Shown in pieces: positions 46,138-54,875 of a DNA stretch of 64,000 bases. Positions within the stretch are counted from its first letter, which is position 1. Each line of letters begins with the position of its first letter. Position numbers and translations under genes: made by a program. Source of the DNA: an uncultured Spirochaetaceae bacterium (GTDB taxonomy: Bacteria; Spirochaetota; Spirochaetia; Sphaerochaetales; Sphaerochaetaceae); assembly GCA_944389505.1 (NCBI GenBank), contig CALXMP010000009.1:16735-80734 (forward strand). The letters are read 5' to 3'. The notes below the pieces were generated by a model. The model saw nothing but the letters and a program-made list of their open reading frames with translations. It had not been told where the DNA came from and searched no databases.

Positions 46138-46833
46138 TCAGAAGAAAAGCGAAACGAATATTGCTGTTATGATACCTGCAAATGAAAGCGCTATGCCGCT
46201 CATAGCACCGATATCCTCTCCCATCTCAAGTGCCTTGGATGTGCCGATGACATGGCTGGCGGTACCTATTGCAACGCCTGAGGCAATCCTTGATTTAACC
46301 CTGAAGAGCTTTACAAGGAGAGGGGCGAGTATGTTTCCCATCACACCTGTGAAGATAAGTGCGGTGACAGTGAGGCTTCTTATACCTCCGAGAGAGTCTG
46401 CTATAGCGACTGCAATCGGGGTAGTGACGCTCTTTGGAACAAGGGAGTACTTCAGCTCATCGGTTATGCCGAAAGCCTCTGAGAGTACAACTACTGCCAC
46501 CACGCTCACAATGCTCCCGACAAGCGTTCCCATGAGTATTGGCAGGAAGTGCGACTTCACGATCTCCCTCTGCCTGTAGATCGATACAGCGAGTATTGTC
46601 GTGACAGGTGTTAGGAACATTCCGATGAAATCCCCTCCGCGGGCATATTCAGAGTAGGGTATCCCGAATACTGCCAGCACAGCGACTATAAGAAGGACGG
46701 AGATCAGATAGGGATTGAAGATGGCAAGCCTGAGCTTCTTGCTTATCCTGAGACCGATCCAGTAGGTGAGTATTGTCAGCGTTACACCGAAAAGTGGTGT
46801 CTCTATGATTGCCTCTGCTATTCTGTCGATCAT
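46138..46833 (-). CDS. lrgB: LrgB/CidB family membrane protein
   Basis: A 231-residue membrane protein with about seven helices. NPYLISVLLIVAVLAVFGIP, FLTPVTTILAVSIYRQREI, LVPKSVTTPIAVAI and GTASHVIGTSKALEMGED, in that order, are diagnostic of LrgB. LrgA/LrgB pairs were named as murein-hydrolase regulators; more recent work on plant and bacterial homologues links them to pyruvate or glycolate transport. The start overlaps the lrgA stop by four bases. Being between dehydratase-type genes and tryptophanase, which produces pyruvate, a pyruvate-transport role would fit (inference). Confidence 0.95.
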   Translation of the reverse strand: MIDRIAEAIIETPLFGVTLTILTYWIGLRISKKLRLAIFNPYLISVLLIVAVLAVFGIPYSEYARGGDFIGMFLTPVTTILAVSIYRQREIVKSHFLPILMGTLVGSIVSVVAVVVLSEAFGITDELKYSLVPKSVTTPIAVAIADSLGGIRSLTVTALIFTGVMGNILAPLLVKLFRVKSRIASGVAIGTASHVIGTSKALEMGEDIGAMSGIALSFAGIITAIFVSLFF

Positions 46834-47228
46834 GCGGCCTTCCTCCTCTGCATCAAGCGCTCTGTTATCTCAACAGCCTTTGCCGCTGCAAAGAATGTGA
46901 TAAGCATCGAGATGGCTGAAATCAGGATTATATGGAACCATGATGATGAGAGCAGGTCCGCGTACTCTATGATCTCCACCCCGGATGGAACGAAGAACAT
47001 CGCCATGTACTTCAGGAAGAAAGATGAGGATGATGAGAGCCCATCCTCCTTTATGATTCCCAGGAAAAGAAGCAGAAGAAGCAGGAAGAGGGATATCACG
47101 GCAGGAGGGAAGGCGAATGGAAGCATCGCGGCTATTACCCCGCCTGCTATCGACAGCAATGCTATTATAATCAGCTCAGAAAGGATTTCCATGGCGCCAA
47201 TGATAGCCTTATCACGGCTTAATGTCAC
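46830..47228 (-). CDS. lrgA: LrgA/CidA family membrane protein
   Basis: A 132-residue small membrane protein with four helices, as in LrgA/CidA holin-like partners of LrgB. LPFAFPPAVISLFLLLLLLF and the YMAMFFVPSGVEII block (about residues 75-88) are typical. I favour the GTG start at 47228, because its GTGA overlaps the stop of the previous gene and GAGGAGAA precedes it; an ATG 12 codons inside lacks a site but gives a more usual N-terminus. It is coupled to lrgB by ATGA. Confidence 0.9.
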   Translation of the reverse strand: MTLSRDKAIIGAMEILSELIIIALLSIAGGVIAAMLPFAFPPAVISLFLLLLLLFLGIIKEDGLSSSSSFFLKYMAMFFVPSGVEIIEYADLLSSSWFHIILISAISMLITFFAAAKAVEITERLMQRRKAA

Positions 47229-48481
47229 TTCTCCTCTTCGAGTTTTTCCTTTGCTACCGCAAGCATCAGCTTGATTCTGTTCTCCTGATTGACCTTGGTC
47301 GCTGATGGATCGTAATCGATTGGTACGATGTTCGAATCAGGATAAGCCTCCTTCAGAGGTCTTATCATGCCTTTTCCGCAGATATGGTTCGGTAGGCATC
47401 CGAAAGGCTGAGTGCATACGATGTTTCCATAGCCTTTCTCGATAAGCTCCACCATCTCGGCAGTAAGCAGCCAGCCTTCTCCCATCTTGCATCCGCGGTC
47501 GATGAAGCGCTCTCCATACTCCTCAAGCTCCTTGAAGGATGCCGCCCTGTTGAATTCAGGATGGCGGAGAACAGCCTCCTCGGACCATTTCTCGACGATG
47601 GAGAGTATCGGCATGCCTATGTGCTTCATTACGAAGGCATACTTCATCCTGCCTCCGTAGTACTCCTCATCCTTTATGCCATTGGAGAAGCAGTAGAGCA
47701 CGAAGCCCATCATCGGAGGAAGCATCACCTCGCAGTCCTCCTTCTCAAGGAAGCCCTGGAGATCGCTGTTGCCAAGGCGTGAGTACTTCATATAGATCTC
47801 ACCGACGACGCCGACCTTCACCTTCGGGGTACGCTTTACGGGAATCGAGGCGAAATCATCGGAGATGGCATTGAACTTCTTCTTCATATTGCCCCAGAAG
47901 TATCCTCTGTTTTTCTCATAGCAGTCTCCGAGGATCACAGTCCATTTGTCGATCATCCTGTCCGTATCGCCCTTGTTTATCTCATAGGGTCTCACCTGGT
48001 TGGAGAGGAGCATTATGAGATCGCCATAGACAAGAGCAGTGAATGCCTGGACAAGCATCGGGAAGCTTATATTGAATCCGGGATTGGCATTCATCCCCTG
48101 GAGGTTTGCTGAAATGACCGGGATATTCCCCAGTCCTGCCCGCTCCAGTGCCTTCATAAGCAGAAAGTAGTAGTTCGATGCCCTGCAGCCGCCACCCGTC
48201 TGCGATATGATCACAGCACATCTGTCCTTGTCGACGATGCCCCTGTTTATGGCATCGATGATCTGCCCGATTACAAGGAGGCATGGATAGCACATATCAT
48301 TATGGACATACCTGAGTCCTTCCTGGATCACGGTTGGTGAGCTGTTCTCAAGCAGAACCGGCTTATATCCATGGTTTATGAAGATGCGCTTCATTATGTT
48401 GAAGTGCACCGGCGACATATTGGGTATCGCTATCTGATACCCCTCATCCTTCATCTCCTTCGTAAAGACTTTCTTATCCAT
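47225..48481 (-). CDS. 2-hydroxyacyl-CoA dehydratase-like protein
   Basis: A 418-residue soluble protein of the 2-hydroxyglutaryl-CoA dehydratase D-component superfamily. NDMCYPCLLVIGQIIDAI, the ISQTGGGCRASNYYFLLMKA block and VCTQPFGCLPNHICGKGMI contain conserved Cys for iron-sulfur binding. In many genomes this is the C-terminal part of one large protein of about 1400 residues whose N-terminus is the activase; here the two are separate genes with an eight-base overlap. The reaction is unknown for this subgroup. Coupled by GTGA to lrgA. Confidence 0.87.
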   Translation of the reverse strand: MDKKVFTKEMKDEGYQIAIPNMSPVHFNIMKRIFINHGYKPVLLENSSPTVIQEGLRYVHNDMCYPCLLVIGQIIDAINRGIVDKDRCAVIISQTGGGCRASNYYFLLMKALERAGLGNIPVISANLQGMNANPGFNISFPMLVQAFTALVYGDLIMLLSNQVRPYEINKGDTDRMIDKWTVILGDCYEKNRGYFWGNMKKKFNAISDDFASIPVKRTPKVKVGVVGEIYMKYSRLGNSDLQGFLEKEDCEVMLPPMMGFVLYCFSNGIKDEEYYGGRMKYAFVMKHIGMPILSIVEKWSEEAVLRHPEFNRAASFKELEEYGERFIDRGCKMGEGWLLTAEMVELIEKGYGNIVCTQPFGCLPNHICGKGMIRPLKEAYPDSNIVPIDYDPSATKVNQENRIKLMLAVAKEKLEEEK

Positions 48482-51410
48482 TCCGGCTTCCCGCCTTCTC
48501 TTTCTCTTCTTCCATCTCCAGAGCAGCGAACAGCGATCTCATCCTGATCCTTACCGCTCCTAGATTCGTGATCTCATCGATCTTTATCTGGGTATATATC
48601 CTGTCCTCGCTGCGGAGTATCTCCCTTACCTCATCGGTTGTCACAGCATCGAGTCCGCACCCGAAGGATACAAGCTGCACGAGATTCATATCCTTCTCTC
48701 CGGCTATGTATCTTGCCGCATCATACATCCTCGCATGGTATGTCCACTGGTTGAGGACATGGACGCTTCCTTTTCCGATCAGTGGCGCGATTGAGTCCTC
48801 TGTTATGACGGATGCGCCGAGCTGGACTATCATGCGGTCGATGCCATGGTTGATCTCCGGATCGGTATGGTAAGGCCTTCCTGCAAGCACGATGATCTGC
48901 CGATTCTCTTCCCTCGATACCTTTATGATCTCCGCACCCTTGTCCATTACCTTCTTTCTGTATGCCTGAAGTTCGGAAAAGCCCGCCCTGACTGCTTTCA
49001 GCGCCTCGCTCTTCCTGACATTGAAAAGCTCTGAGATGCGCTTTGCAAGGTGCTTCTCTGATTCAAGGGAGAGATACCCGAGGATAAGCGGGATGCCCTC
49101 CGTATCCTGATTACCCTTTATGACCTCTCCATAGTAGGCGACAACGGGGCAGTTGAAGTGGTTGTTTCCCTTGTCCTCGTTTACGTTATAGGAGGAGCAG
49201 GGGATGAATATCATATCGGGACGCTGTCTCGTCAGGTACTCGATATGGCCATGCATGAGCTTGGCGGGGAAGCACACAGTATCGGAAGGGATCGAAGCCT
49301 GTCCCTTTATGTAGAGATCTCTCGAGGAGAACGGTGATACGATCGTATCATATCCCAGGGACTGGAAGAGTGCCGTATAGAATGGAAGGAGCTCATACAT
49401 GCCTAGCGCAAGAGGAAGTCCTATCGTTCCTCTGCTGCCGCCTTTCCTTTCCATATAGCCTTCCAGGAGCTCCTGCTTGTAGGCATAGAGATCATAGCGG
49501 TCGGCTGCGGCAGGTGTTCTGCCTGTGAGCGGCTTCTCGCACCTGTTCCCTGATATAAGCTTTCTCTTCGTTCCGAATGAGTTGACAGTGAGCATGCAGT
49601 GGTTTGTGCATCCATTGCACCTTATGCTCTTTATCGTATGCTTGAGCTCATCAAGCTCCTCCGGGCTTATCGTCGAGCTTATTCTGAGATCCTGGCGCTT
49701 TGCCATCATCTTCGCATAGAGCGCGGCTCCGAATGCTCCCATGAGTCCTGCAATCTGAGGTCTGACAACCTCCAGCCCGAGCTCCTTCTCGAATGATCTG
49801 AGCACTGCATCATTGAGGAATGTTCCTCCCTGCGTGACAATCCTTCTTCCGAGCTCTTCAGGATTCGATGTCCTTATTACCTTGTACAGCGCATTCTTGA
49901 CGACGCTTATCGCGAGTCCTGCCGAGATATCATTGATGGAGGCTCCATCCTTCTGCGCCTGCTTGACCTGGGAGTTCATGAAGACGGTGCATCTTGACCC
50001 GAGATCGACAGGAGCTTTAGCAGTTATCGCAAGCTGGGCGAACTCCTCTGCCGATTTACCGAGCGTATTCGCGAATGTCTGAAGGAATGATCCACATCCC
50101 GATGAGCATGCCTCATTGAGGAATATATCATCGATGACTCCATCCCTTATCCTGAAGCACTTAATGTCCTGCCCTCCGATATCGATGATGAAATCGACAT
50201 CGGGCATGAAGTGCTTCGCTCCGATGAAGTGCGCCTCCGTCTCGACAAGTGAGTAGTCAAGGGAGAATGCGGCCTTCATCAGATCCTCTCCATAGCCTGT
50301 CGAAGCAGATGCCGCGATTGTTATCGAGGGGTATGCATCGTAGAAGGAGGCGAGGAAGGAATGGACGGCCTGTACAGGGTTGCCGTTATTCGGACTGTAG
50401 CGTGTGAGCATCAGTTCTCCGTTTTCGGAGATGATGCACATCTTTATCGTCGTCGATCCTGAATCGATGCCGAGATACGCCCTTCCTGTGTATCCTGCGG
50501 GGTTACGGAACGGAACGGCGGCCTTTGCATGGCGTTCCTTGAATGCCTGATACTCGCTCTCATCCTTGAAGAGAGGTTCAAGCTTAACGAAGTCATTCTG
50601 CCCTCTGTAGCTCTCAAGTGCCTTGATGACCTCGGAGATCCTCATCTCTTTCCCTCCGGGGGATAGAGCAGATCCCATCGCTACATAGTACAGTGAGTTC
50701 TCAGGGCATATGCCCTTCGTTCCAAGCGCCTCATCGAAGAAGTATCTGAGGCGGTGAATGAATGTAAGCGGGCCTCCAAGGTAGATGACCTTGCCTTCGA
50801 TCTTCCTTCCCTGCGCCAGTCCTGCAATCGTCTGGTTAACTACCGCGACAAGTACCGATGATGCTACATCCTCGATTCTTGCTCCCTGGTTGATGATGGG
50901 CTGGATATCAGACTTGGCGAAAACACCGCAGCGCGATGCGATCGTGTATATCTGGGTGGACTGCTCGCTCAGCCTGTCGATATCATCACGGCTGATGCCG
51001 AGGAGCGTTGCCATCTGGTCGATGAATGCACCGGTACCTCCAGCGCATGTTCCATTCATTCTGACTTCGAGTCCGTTCTTCAGGAAGAGGATCTTCGCAT
51101 CCTCTCCACCGAGCTCTATTATTGTATCTGTATCCGGTATGAAGGTCTTTGCTGCGACTCTTGTTGCATATACTTCCTGGACAAACGGGATGCCCGCTGC
51201 TTCTGCCAGTCCCATTCCAGCAGAACCTGAGAGCGCAATGGTGACCTCCTCGTCTCCGATGGCATCCATCATGCTCTGAAGCATCTCCCTTCCTTTCTCT
51301 ATGATCTGGGAGAAGTGACGCTGATAGTCGCTGTAGACGAGGGTGTTGTCCTCCCTCATCGCAACAGTCTTCATCGTTGTAGATCCTACATCTATACCAA
51401 CTTTCAGCAT
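48474..51410 (-). CDS. Acyl-CoA dehydratase activase, double BadF/BadG-type ATPase
   Basis: A 978-residue ATPase with two ASKHA domains. Domain 1 (about 1-255) starts GIDVGSTTMK and has the cluster cysteines C122 (NGTCAGGTGAF) and C161 (SRCGVF). Domain 2 (about 311-570) starts GIDSGSTTIK and repeats them at C435/C439 and C474. Then comes a Cys-rich stretch (C598, C601, C605, C624) and a DUF2229 domain from about residue 645 to the end. Such activases pass a low-potential electron, driven by ATP, to a dehydratase-type partner, here the overlapping 418-residue gene. No ribosome binding site is seen; TAAATT ends seven bases before the ATG. Confidence 0.92.
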   Translation of the reverse strand: MLKVGIDVGSTTMKTVAMREDNTLVYSDYQRHFSQIIEKGREMLQSMMDAIGDEEVTIALSGSAGMGLAEAAGIPFVQEVYATRVAAKTFIPDTDTIIELGGEDAKILFLKNGLEVRMNGTCAGGTGAFIDQMATLLGISRDDIDRLSEQSTQIYTIASRCGVFAKSDIQPIINQGARIEDVASSVLVAVVNQTIAGLAQGRKIEGKVIYLGGPLTFIHRLRYFFDEALGTKGICPENSLYYVAMGSALSPGGKEMRISEVIKALESYRGQNDFVKLEPLFKDESEYQAFKERHAKAAVPFRNPAGYTGRAYLGIDSGSTTIKMCIISENGELMLTRYSPNNGNPVQAVHSFLASFYDAYPSITIAASASTGYGEDLMKAAFSLDYSLVETEAHFIGAKHFMPDVDFIIDIGGQDIKCFRIRDGVIDDIFLNEACSSGCGSFLQTFANTLGKSAEEFAQLAITAKAPVDLGSRCTVFMNSQVKQAQKDGASINDISAGLAISVVKNALYKVIRTSNPEELGRRIVTQGGTFLNDAVLRSFEKELGLEVVRPQIAGLMGAFGAALYAKMMAKRQDLRISSTISPEELDELKHTIKSIRCNGCTNHCMLTVNSFGTKRKLISGNRCEKPLTGRTPAAADRYDLYAYKQELLEGYMERKGGSRGTIGLPLALGMYELLPFYTALFQSLGYDTIVSPFSSRDLYIKGQASIPSDTVCFPAKLMHGHIEYLTRQRPDMIFIPCSSYNVNEDKGNNHFNCPVVAYYGEVIKGNQDTEGIPLILGYLSLESEKHLAKRISELFNVRKSEALKAVRAGFSELQAYRKKVMDKGAEIIKVSREENRQIIVLAGRPYHTDPEINHGIDRMIVQLGASVITEDSIAPLIGKGSVHVLNQWTYHARMYDAARYIAGEKDMNLVQLVSFGCGLDAVTTDEVREILRSEDRIYTQIKIDEITNLGAVRIRMRSLFAALEMEEEKEKAGSRNG

Positions 51411-51434
51411 GTCTAGAAATTTATCGGAAATAGA

Positions 51435-52514
51435 TTAAACGGGCAAGTCCTTAAGAAGAAAGAGAATGCCGAGCGCTGATAGCGAAATGGCCGTGCCGAT
51501 GGCGATTCTCAGCATTGCAGCAGGGCTTTTCCGTCTCAGGAGGAGAGGTATTGCGGATGCGGATGAGAGGAATGCCATTCCTCCGAGATTCACCAGCAGA
51601 AGCAGCGTATCAGGATGCTGTGCTGCGCTGTCAAGCATTACCGATGCTACAGAAGGGCTCAGAAACGCCGAAAGGATGTATGGCAGAAGGACCGGGTGGC
51701 TTGCCATTCCTTCTCTGATCACCGGTTCCAGGAACCCTGATGAAGCAAATGATTCCGCTGCCGTAATGACGAACATGAATGATACAAGCATAATGTAGTC
51801 TGCTTTCAGGAATACCTTCCTGTCGAACACGATCACCACAGCAAGGAATACGATGAGCACATCGAACCAGAAGAATAGCTTTGATGCCGATAGTGCAACA
51901 ACCAGCAGAAGGCAGATATAGAACATCCTGAGCGATCTGCTTCCGGTGTCATCTGATGCTTTTGCATGCATGTATATCCTGTCTCTGAGTAGGTTCCGTC
52001 CAAGGATGATGATAAGCACGAGCGCCATCACGGGGATGGATATGAGGAATGCGGGGTACATCGTATCTATTGCAGAGACACCGTATCCGGAGGAGATGAT
52101 CAGATTCTGCGCGCTGCCGGCCGGGAGCAGCATCGATCCAGAGTATGCTGCTGCTGATACAAGCGCTGCCGATGCATTGGCGTATCTTTCCTTTTCTGTC
52201 TTCTCAAGCACCCTGTCTGAGATGGCGGTGAATGCGATAGCCGAGTAGGGGGCAGTCAGGAATGGCGCTGTGATGAACGCAAAGAGCGTCATGGCACCGA
52301 TTGCTGAGACTGTGTATTCGAGTGATGCCGCAAATGTCTCCAAGGGAGCATACGCGTTCTCCCTTCTCAGTCCGGCTGCCGCTATTGAAATCATGAAGAG
52401 GGTAAGGAATGCCTGCCAGGGGAGGGATACTATGAACTCTCCCGAAGGCGTGGTGAGGATGAATGAGATGAGCATTATGGCAGCTGATGCGGCCAATGGT
52501 ATTAATTTACGCAT
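51435..52514 (-). CDS. SLC13/ArsB-like permease
   Basis: A 359-residue membrane protein of about ten helices, similar in plan and several short stretches to the permease at 36572. GSMLLPAGSAQNLIISSGYG (about residues 127-146) matches the GSMTTPVGNPQNLYI motif but lost the Pro of NPQ. DRKVFLKADYIMLVSF and the GMASHPVLLPYILSAFLSPSVA stretch (as separate blocks) are also shared. The start ATG 52514 overlaps the thiI stop and has AAGGGAGATCG before it. It sits inside a long co-oriented run and may import a substrate for its neighbours (inference). Confidence 0.82.
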   Translation of the reverse strand: MRKLIPLAASAAIMLISFILTTPSGEFIVSLPWQAFLTLFMISIAAAGLRRENAYAPLETFAASLEYTVSAIGAMTLFAFITAPFLTAPYSAIAFTAISDRVLEKTEKERYANASAALVSAAAYSGSMLLPAGSAQNLIISSGYGVSAIDTMYPAFLISIPVMALVLIIILGRNLLRDRIYMHAKASDDTGSRSLRMFYICLLLVVALSASKLFFWFDVLIVFLAVVIVFDRKVFLKADYIMLVSFMFVITAAESFASSGFLEPVIREGMASHPVLLPYILSAFLSPSVASVMLDSAAQHPDTLLLLVNLGGMAFLSSASAIPLLLRRKSPAAMLRIAIGTAISLSALGILFLLKDLPV

Positions 52515-53697
52515 CGATCTCCCTTCCATTCGCATCGAATGAATAGATGACTGTATCGTTTACAGCTTTTCTTATGATGCCGTCCATATCGAGTTCCTCA
52601 AAATGACGCCTTGAGACCTCCTTTACAGGCCTTGTTATAGGATGTTTAGGTGAGAAGACGACACAGCAGTCCTCATATGGGAGAATTGAGGTCTCATATG
52701 TTCCGATGTGCTTCGCCTTTGCGATTATCTCCTCCTTGTCCATTCCCACAAGCGGTCTTATGACAAGAAGATCCGTCATGCTGTCTGTGAATGACATGGC
52801 ATCAATCGTCTGTGATGCAACCTGAGACAGCGCTTCACCTGTGATGATCGCACCGGCACCGTTCTTCTCTGCGAGAATCTGGGTTGTCCTCATCATCGCT
52901 GCGCGGAACATAAGGGTGGCTTCCTCCTCATATCCTTTGTCCCTGATATGCAGCTGGCCCTCGGTGAACGGGACGACGAACAGCCTGAGTCCCTGAAGAT
53001 ACGGGGCAATCATCGAGGCAAGAGTCTTGACCTTATCGAGAGCAAGCTCCGATGTATATGGATAGGCATGGAAATAGATGGCATCGGCACGCATGCCGCG
53101 CTTTGCCATCATGTACCCTGCTACCGGACTATCGATACCACCGGAAAGGAGGAGCATTCCCTTGCCAGCTGTCCCGGATGGCAGGCCTCCTTCGCCTTTC
53201 TCCTCATCGGTATAGAGATATGCCTCGTTCCTTATCTCGCATGTGAGGGTATAGTCAGGATTGTCCAGATCGACCTTTATATCCGGATAGAGCGATGTGA
53301 CGACCTCCGCAAGTTCTATCGCGATATCATGGGAGGTGAGCGGAAAGGTCTTGTCCTCGCGCTTGACTGTGATCCTGAAGCTTCCATTGCTGCTGAAGCG
53401 GGATGAGGGGAGGATCTCCCTTGCCTTTGCCTTTATCGCATCGATATCCTTCTCAGTCCTGTAAGCCTTCGCATAGCCGGTAAGCCCTGTCGTTGTCTTC
53501 AGGACCTTCTCCACAAGCTCATCAGATGCCTCTTCGCTTATATATGCATAGAGCCTGCCTTTCTGCTTATCTATCTCGGAGCTGTATGGTCTGAGCTTGT
53601 CCTTTATGTTATGCCTCAGCCTCTTCTCGAACAGATTCCTGTTTCCGCCCTTGAGCGAGATCTCACCTTCTTTGATCAGATAGAGTTTGTCCTTCAT
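52507..53697 (-). CDS. thiI: tRNA 4-thiouridine synthase ThiI (no rhodanese domain)
   Basis: A 396-residue enzyme that thiolates U8 of tRNA and can feed sulfur to thiamine synthesis. It has the N-terminal ferredoxin-like/THUMP part (about 1-165), the PP-loop SGGIDSP at 185-191, and the AANH domain with GEALSQVASQT (about residues 287-297). Cys344 and Cys345 lie in EDCCVVFSP. The C-terminal rhodanese domain of the E. coli protein is absent, as in Bacillus. The start overlaps the stop of the cysteine desulfurase gene (ATGA), matching the known Bacillus pairing of short ThiI with a dedicated desulfurase (NifZ). Confidence 0.96.
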   Translation of the reverse strand: MKDKLYLIKEGEISLKGGNRNLFEKRLRHNIKDKLRPYSSEIDKQKGRLYAYISEEASDELVEKVLKTTTGLTGYAKAYRTEKDIDAIKAKAREILPSSRFSSNGSFRITVKREDKTFPLTSHDIAIELAEVVTSLYPDIKVDLDNPDYTLTCEIRNEAYLYTDEEKGEGGLPSGTAGKGMLLLSGGIDSPVAGYMMAKRGMRADAIYFHAYPYTSELALDKVKTLASMIAPYLQGLRLFVVPFTEGQLHIRDKGYEEEATLMFRAAMMRTTQILAEKNGAGAIITGEALSQVASQTIDAMSFTDSMTDLLVIRPLVGMDKEEIIAKAKHIGTYETSILPYEDCCVVFSPKHPITRPVKEVSRRHFEELDMDGIIRKAVNDTVIYSFDANGREIDA

Positions 53698-54812
53698 CGT
53701 ATCTCCTTGATAGCTTTTATCAGTGCCTCGGCGCTCTCTTCATCCGTGCTTCCGGAGAAGGATATCCTCACAGCGTTCCTTGCCTTGTTGCTCCTTATGC
53801 CCATGCTGAGGAGGATCTTCTCGCCCTCTCCCTTTGCATTGTTTGAGCAGGCAGAGCCAGAGGAGGCTGCAATGCCCTTGTCCGAGAGCATCCTTACATA
53901 CACCTCGGATGGAAGCGGAGAGACAAAGGATATTATATACGGGGAGGCATTCTCTGGGGAGAGTATCTCCAGTCCCTGCATGGTAAGGGCATCCCTTATC
54001 TTCCTGTTCAGCGCCTTGATGCGCGGCTGCTCCTCATCGAACCGTTCTATCCATGACAGCACGGCTTTCTCAAGAGCTGCAATCGCGGGCAGGTTCTCGG
54101 TTCCTCCGCGCTTTCCATGCTCCTGGCCTCCGGCGGGCGCAAGCGGTCTGAAAGCCGATGGATTTCTGAGGTACAGCATACCGATTCCCCTCGGTCCATT
54201 GATCTTATGCCCAGAGAATGAAGCTCCGTCTATTCCCAGCGATGTGATGTCATACGGGACCTTGCCAAGCGCCTGTACGGAGTCGGAGAAGAAGAAAATC
54301 CTCCTTCCTCCTTTCTTTTCGTACTCACGTACTGCCTCTGTCAGCGCTTTTATGTCCTCTACCGCTCCCGTCACATTATTCACTGCCATTACAGCAACGA
54401 GCTTTGTATCCGGCGTCAGCAGGGATGCAAGCTCATCCGGGTCGACCTTCCCGCCCTTTGCTTTCAGCTGCACGGTATCCCACCCATGGTGCTTGAGGAT
54501 TGGGAGCCATGAAGCCACAGCCTCATGCTCGATTGAGGATATGATTATCCTTCCAGGCTCATTGAAGAGGAGCGAGGAGAAGACAGAGGCAATCGAATCG
54601 GTAGCGCCCGATGTGAAGAAAAGGGAAGATGGCTGTATGCCCATTGCCGATGCAATTGATGCCCTTATCCTTTCCAGCTCCTTCTTCGCTTTTATTCCCT
54701 CTCTATGGACCGAGGAGGGATTCCCGAAGAACTCCTTCTCCGTCCTTATGTATGCTTCAAGCGCTTCATCCGAAAGCCTTGTCGTTGCAGCGTTGTCAAA
54801 ATAAAGGTCCAT
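53694..54812 (-). CDS. Cysteine desulfurase (NifS/IscS-like)
   Basis: A 372-residue PLP enzyme that takes sulfur from cysteine. DLYFDNAATTRL is the canonical N-terminus, His96 is in SSIEHEAV, the PLP lysine is Lys203 in SFSGHKINGPRGIGMLY, and the persulfide Cys322 is in SSGSACSNNAKGEG. The start was set at MDLYFDNAATT, 12 codons inside the longer frame. A TGTAAT ends seven bases before this ATG with no ribosome binding site. The stop overlaps thiI by four bases, so it is probably its dedicated sulfur donor; it may also serve MnmA. Confidence 0.95.
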   Translation of the reverse strand: MDLYFDNAATTRLSDEALEAYIRTEKEFFGNPSSVHREGIKAKKELERIRASIASAMGIQPSSLFFTSGATDSIASVFSSLLFNEPGRIIISSIEHEAVASWLPILKHHGWDTVQLKAKGGKVDPDELASLLTPDTKLVAVMAVNNVTGAVEDIKALTEAVREYEKKGGRRIFFFSDSVQALGKVPYDITSLGIDGASFSGHKINGPRGIGMLYLRNPSAFRPLAPAGGQEHGKRGGTENLPAIAALEKAVLSWIERFDEEQPRIKALNRKIRDALTMQGLEILSPENASPYIISFVSPLPSEVYVRMLSDKGIAASSGSACSNNAKGEGEKILLSMGIRSNKARNAVRISFSGSTDEESAEALIKAIKEIR

Positions 54813-54861
54813 GGTGAGTATTACATTGTTTTCCGCTCTTTTCTGCAAGCGGTCCCGTCTG

Positions 54862-54867
54862 TATAAT
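54862..54867 (+). promoter_or_regulatory. -10 box 8 nt before aroB (near-leaderless type)
   Basis: TATAAT, then eight bases, then ATG at 54876. No ribosome binding site. The divergent desulfurase gene starts 64 bp away with a similar layout. Confidence 0.55.
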
Positions 54868-54875
54868 TCTGTTCC

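Noticed and set aside
53611..54804. 397-codon plus-strand frame opposite the desulfurase and thiI
   Set aside because: Antisense to a clear cysteine desulfurase with intact motifs; composition (Ser-rich, no conserved pattern) is that of a shadow frame.
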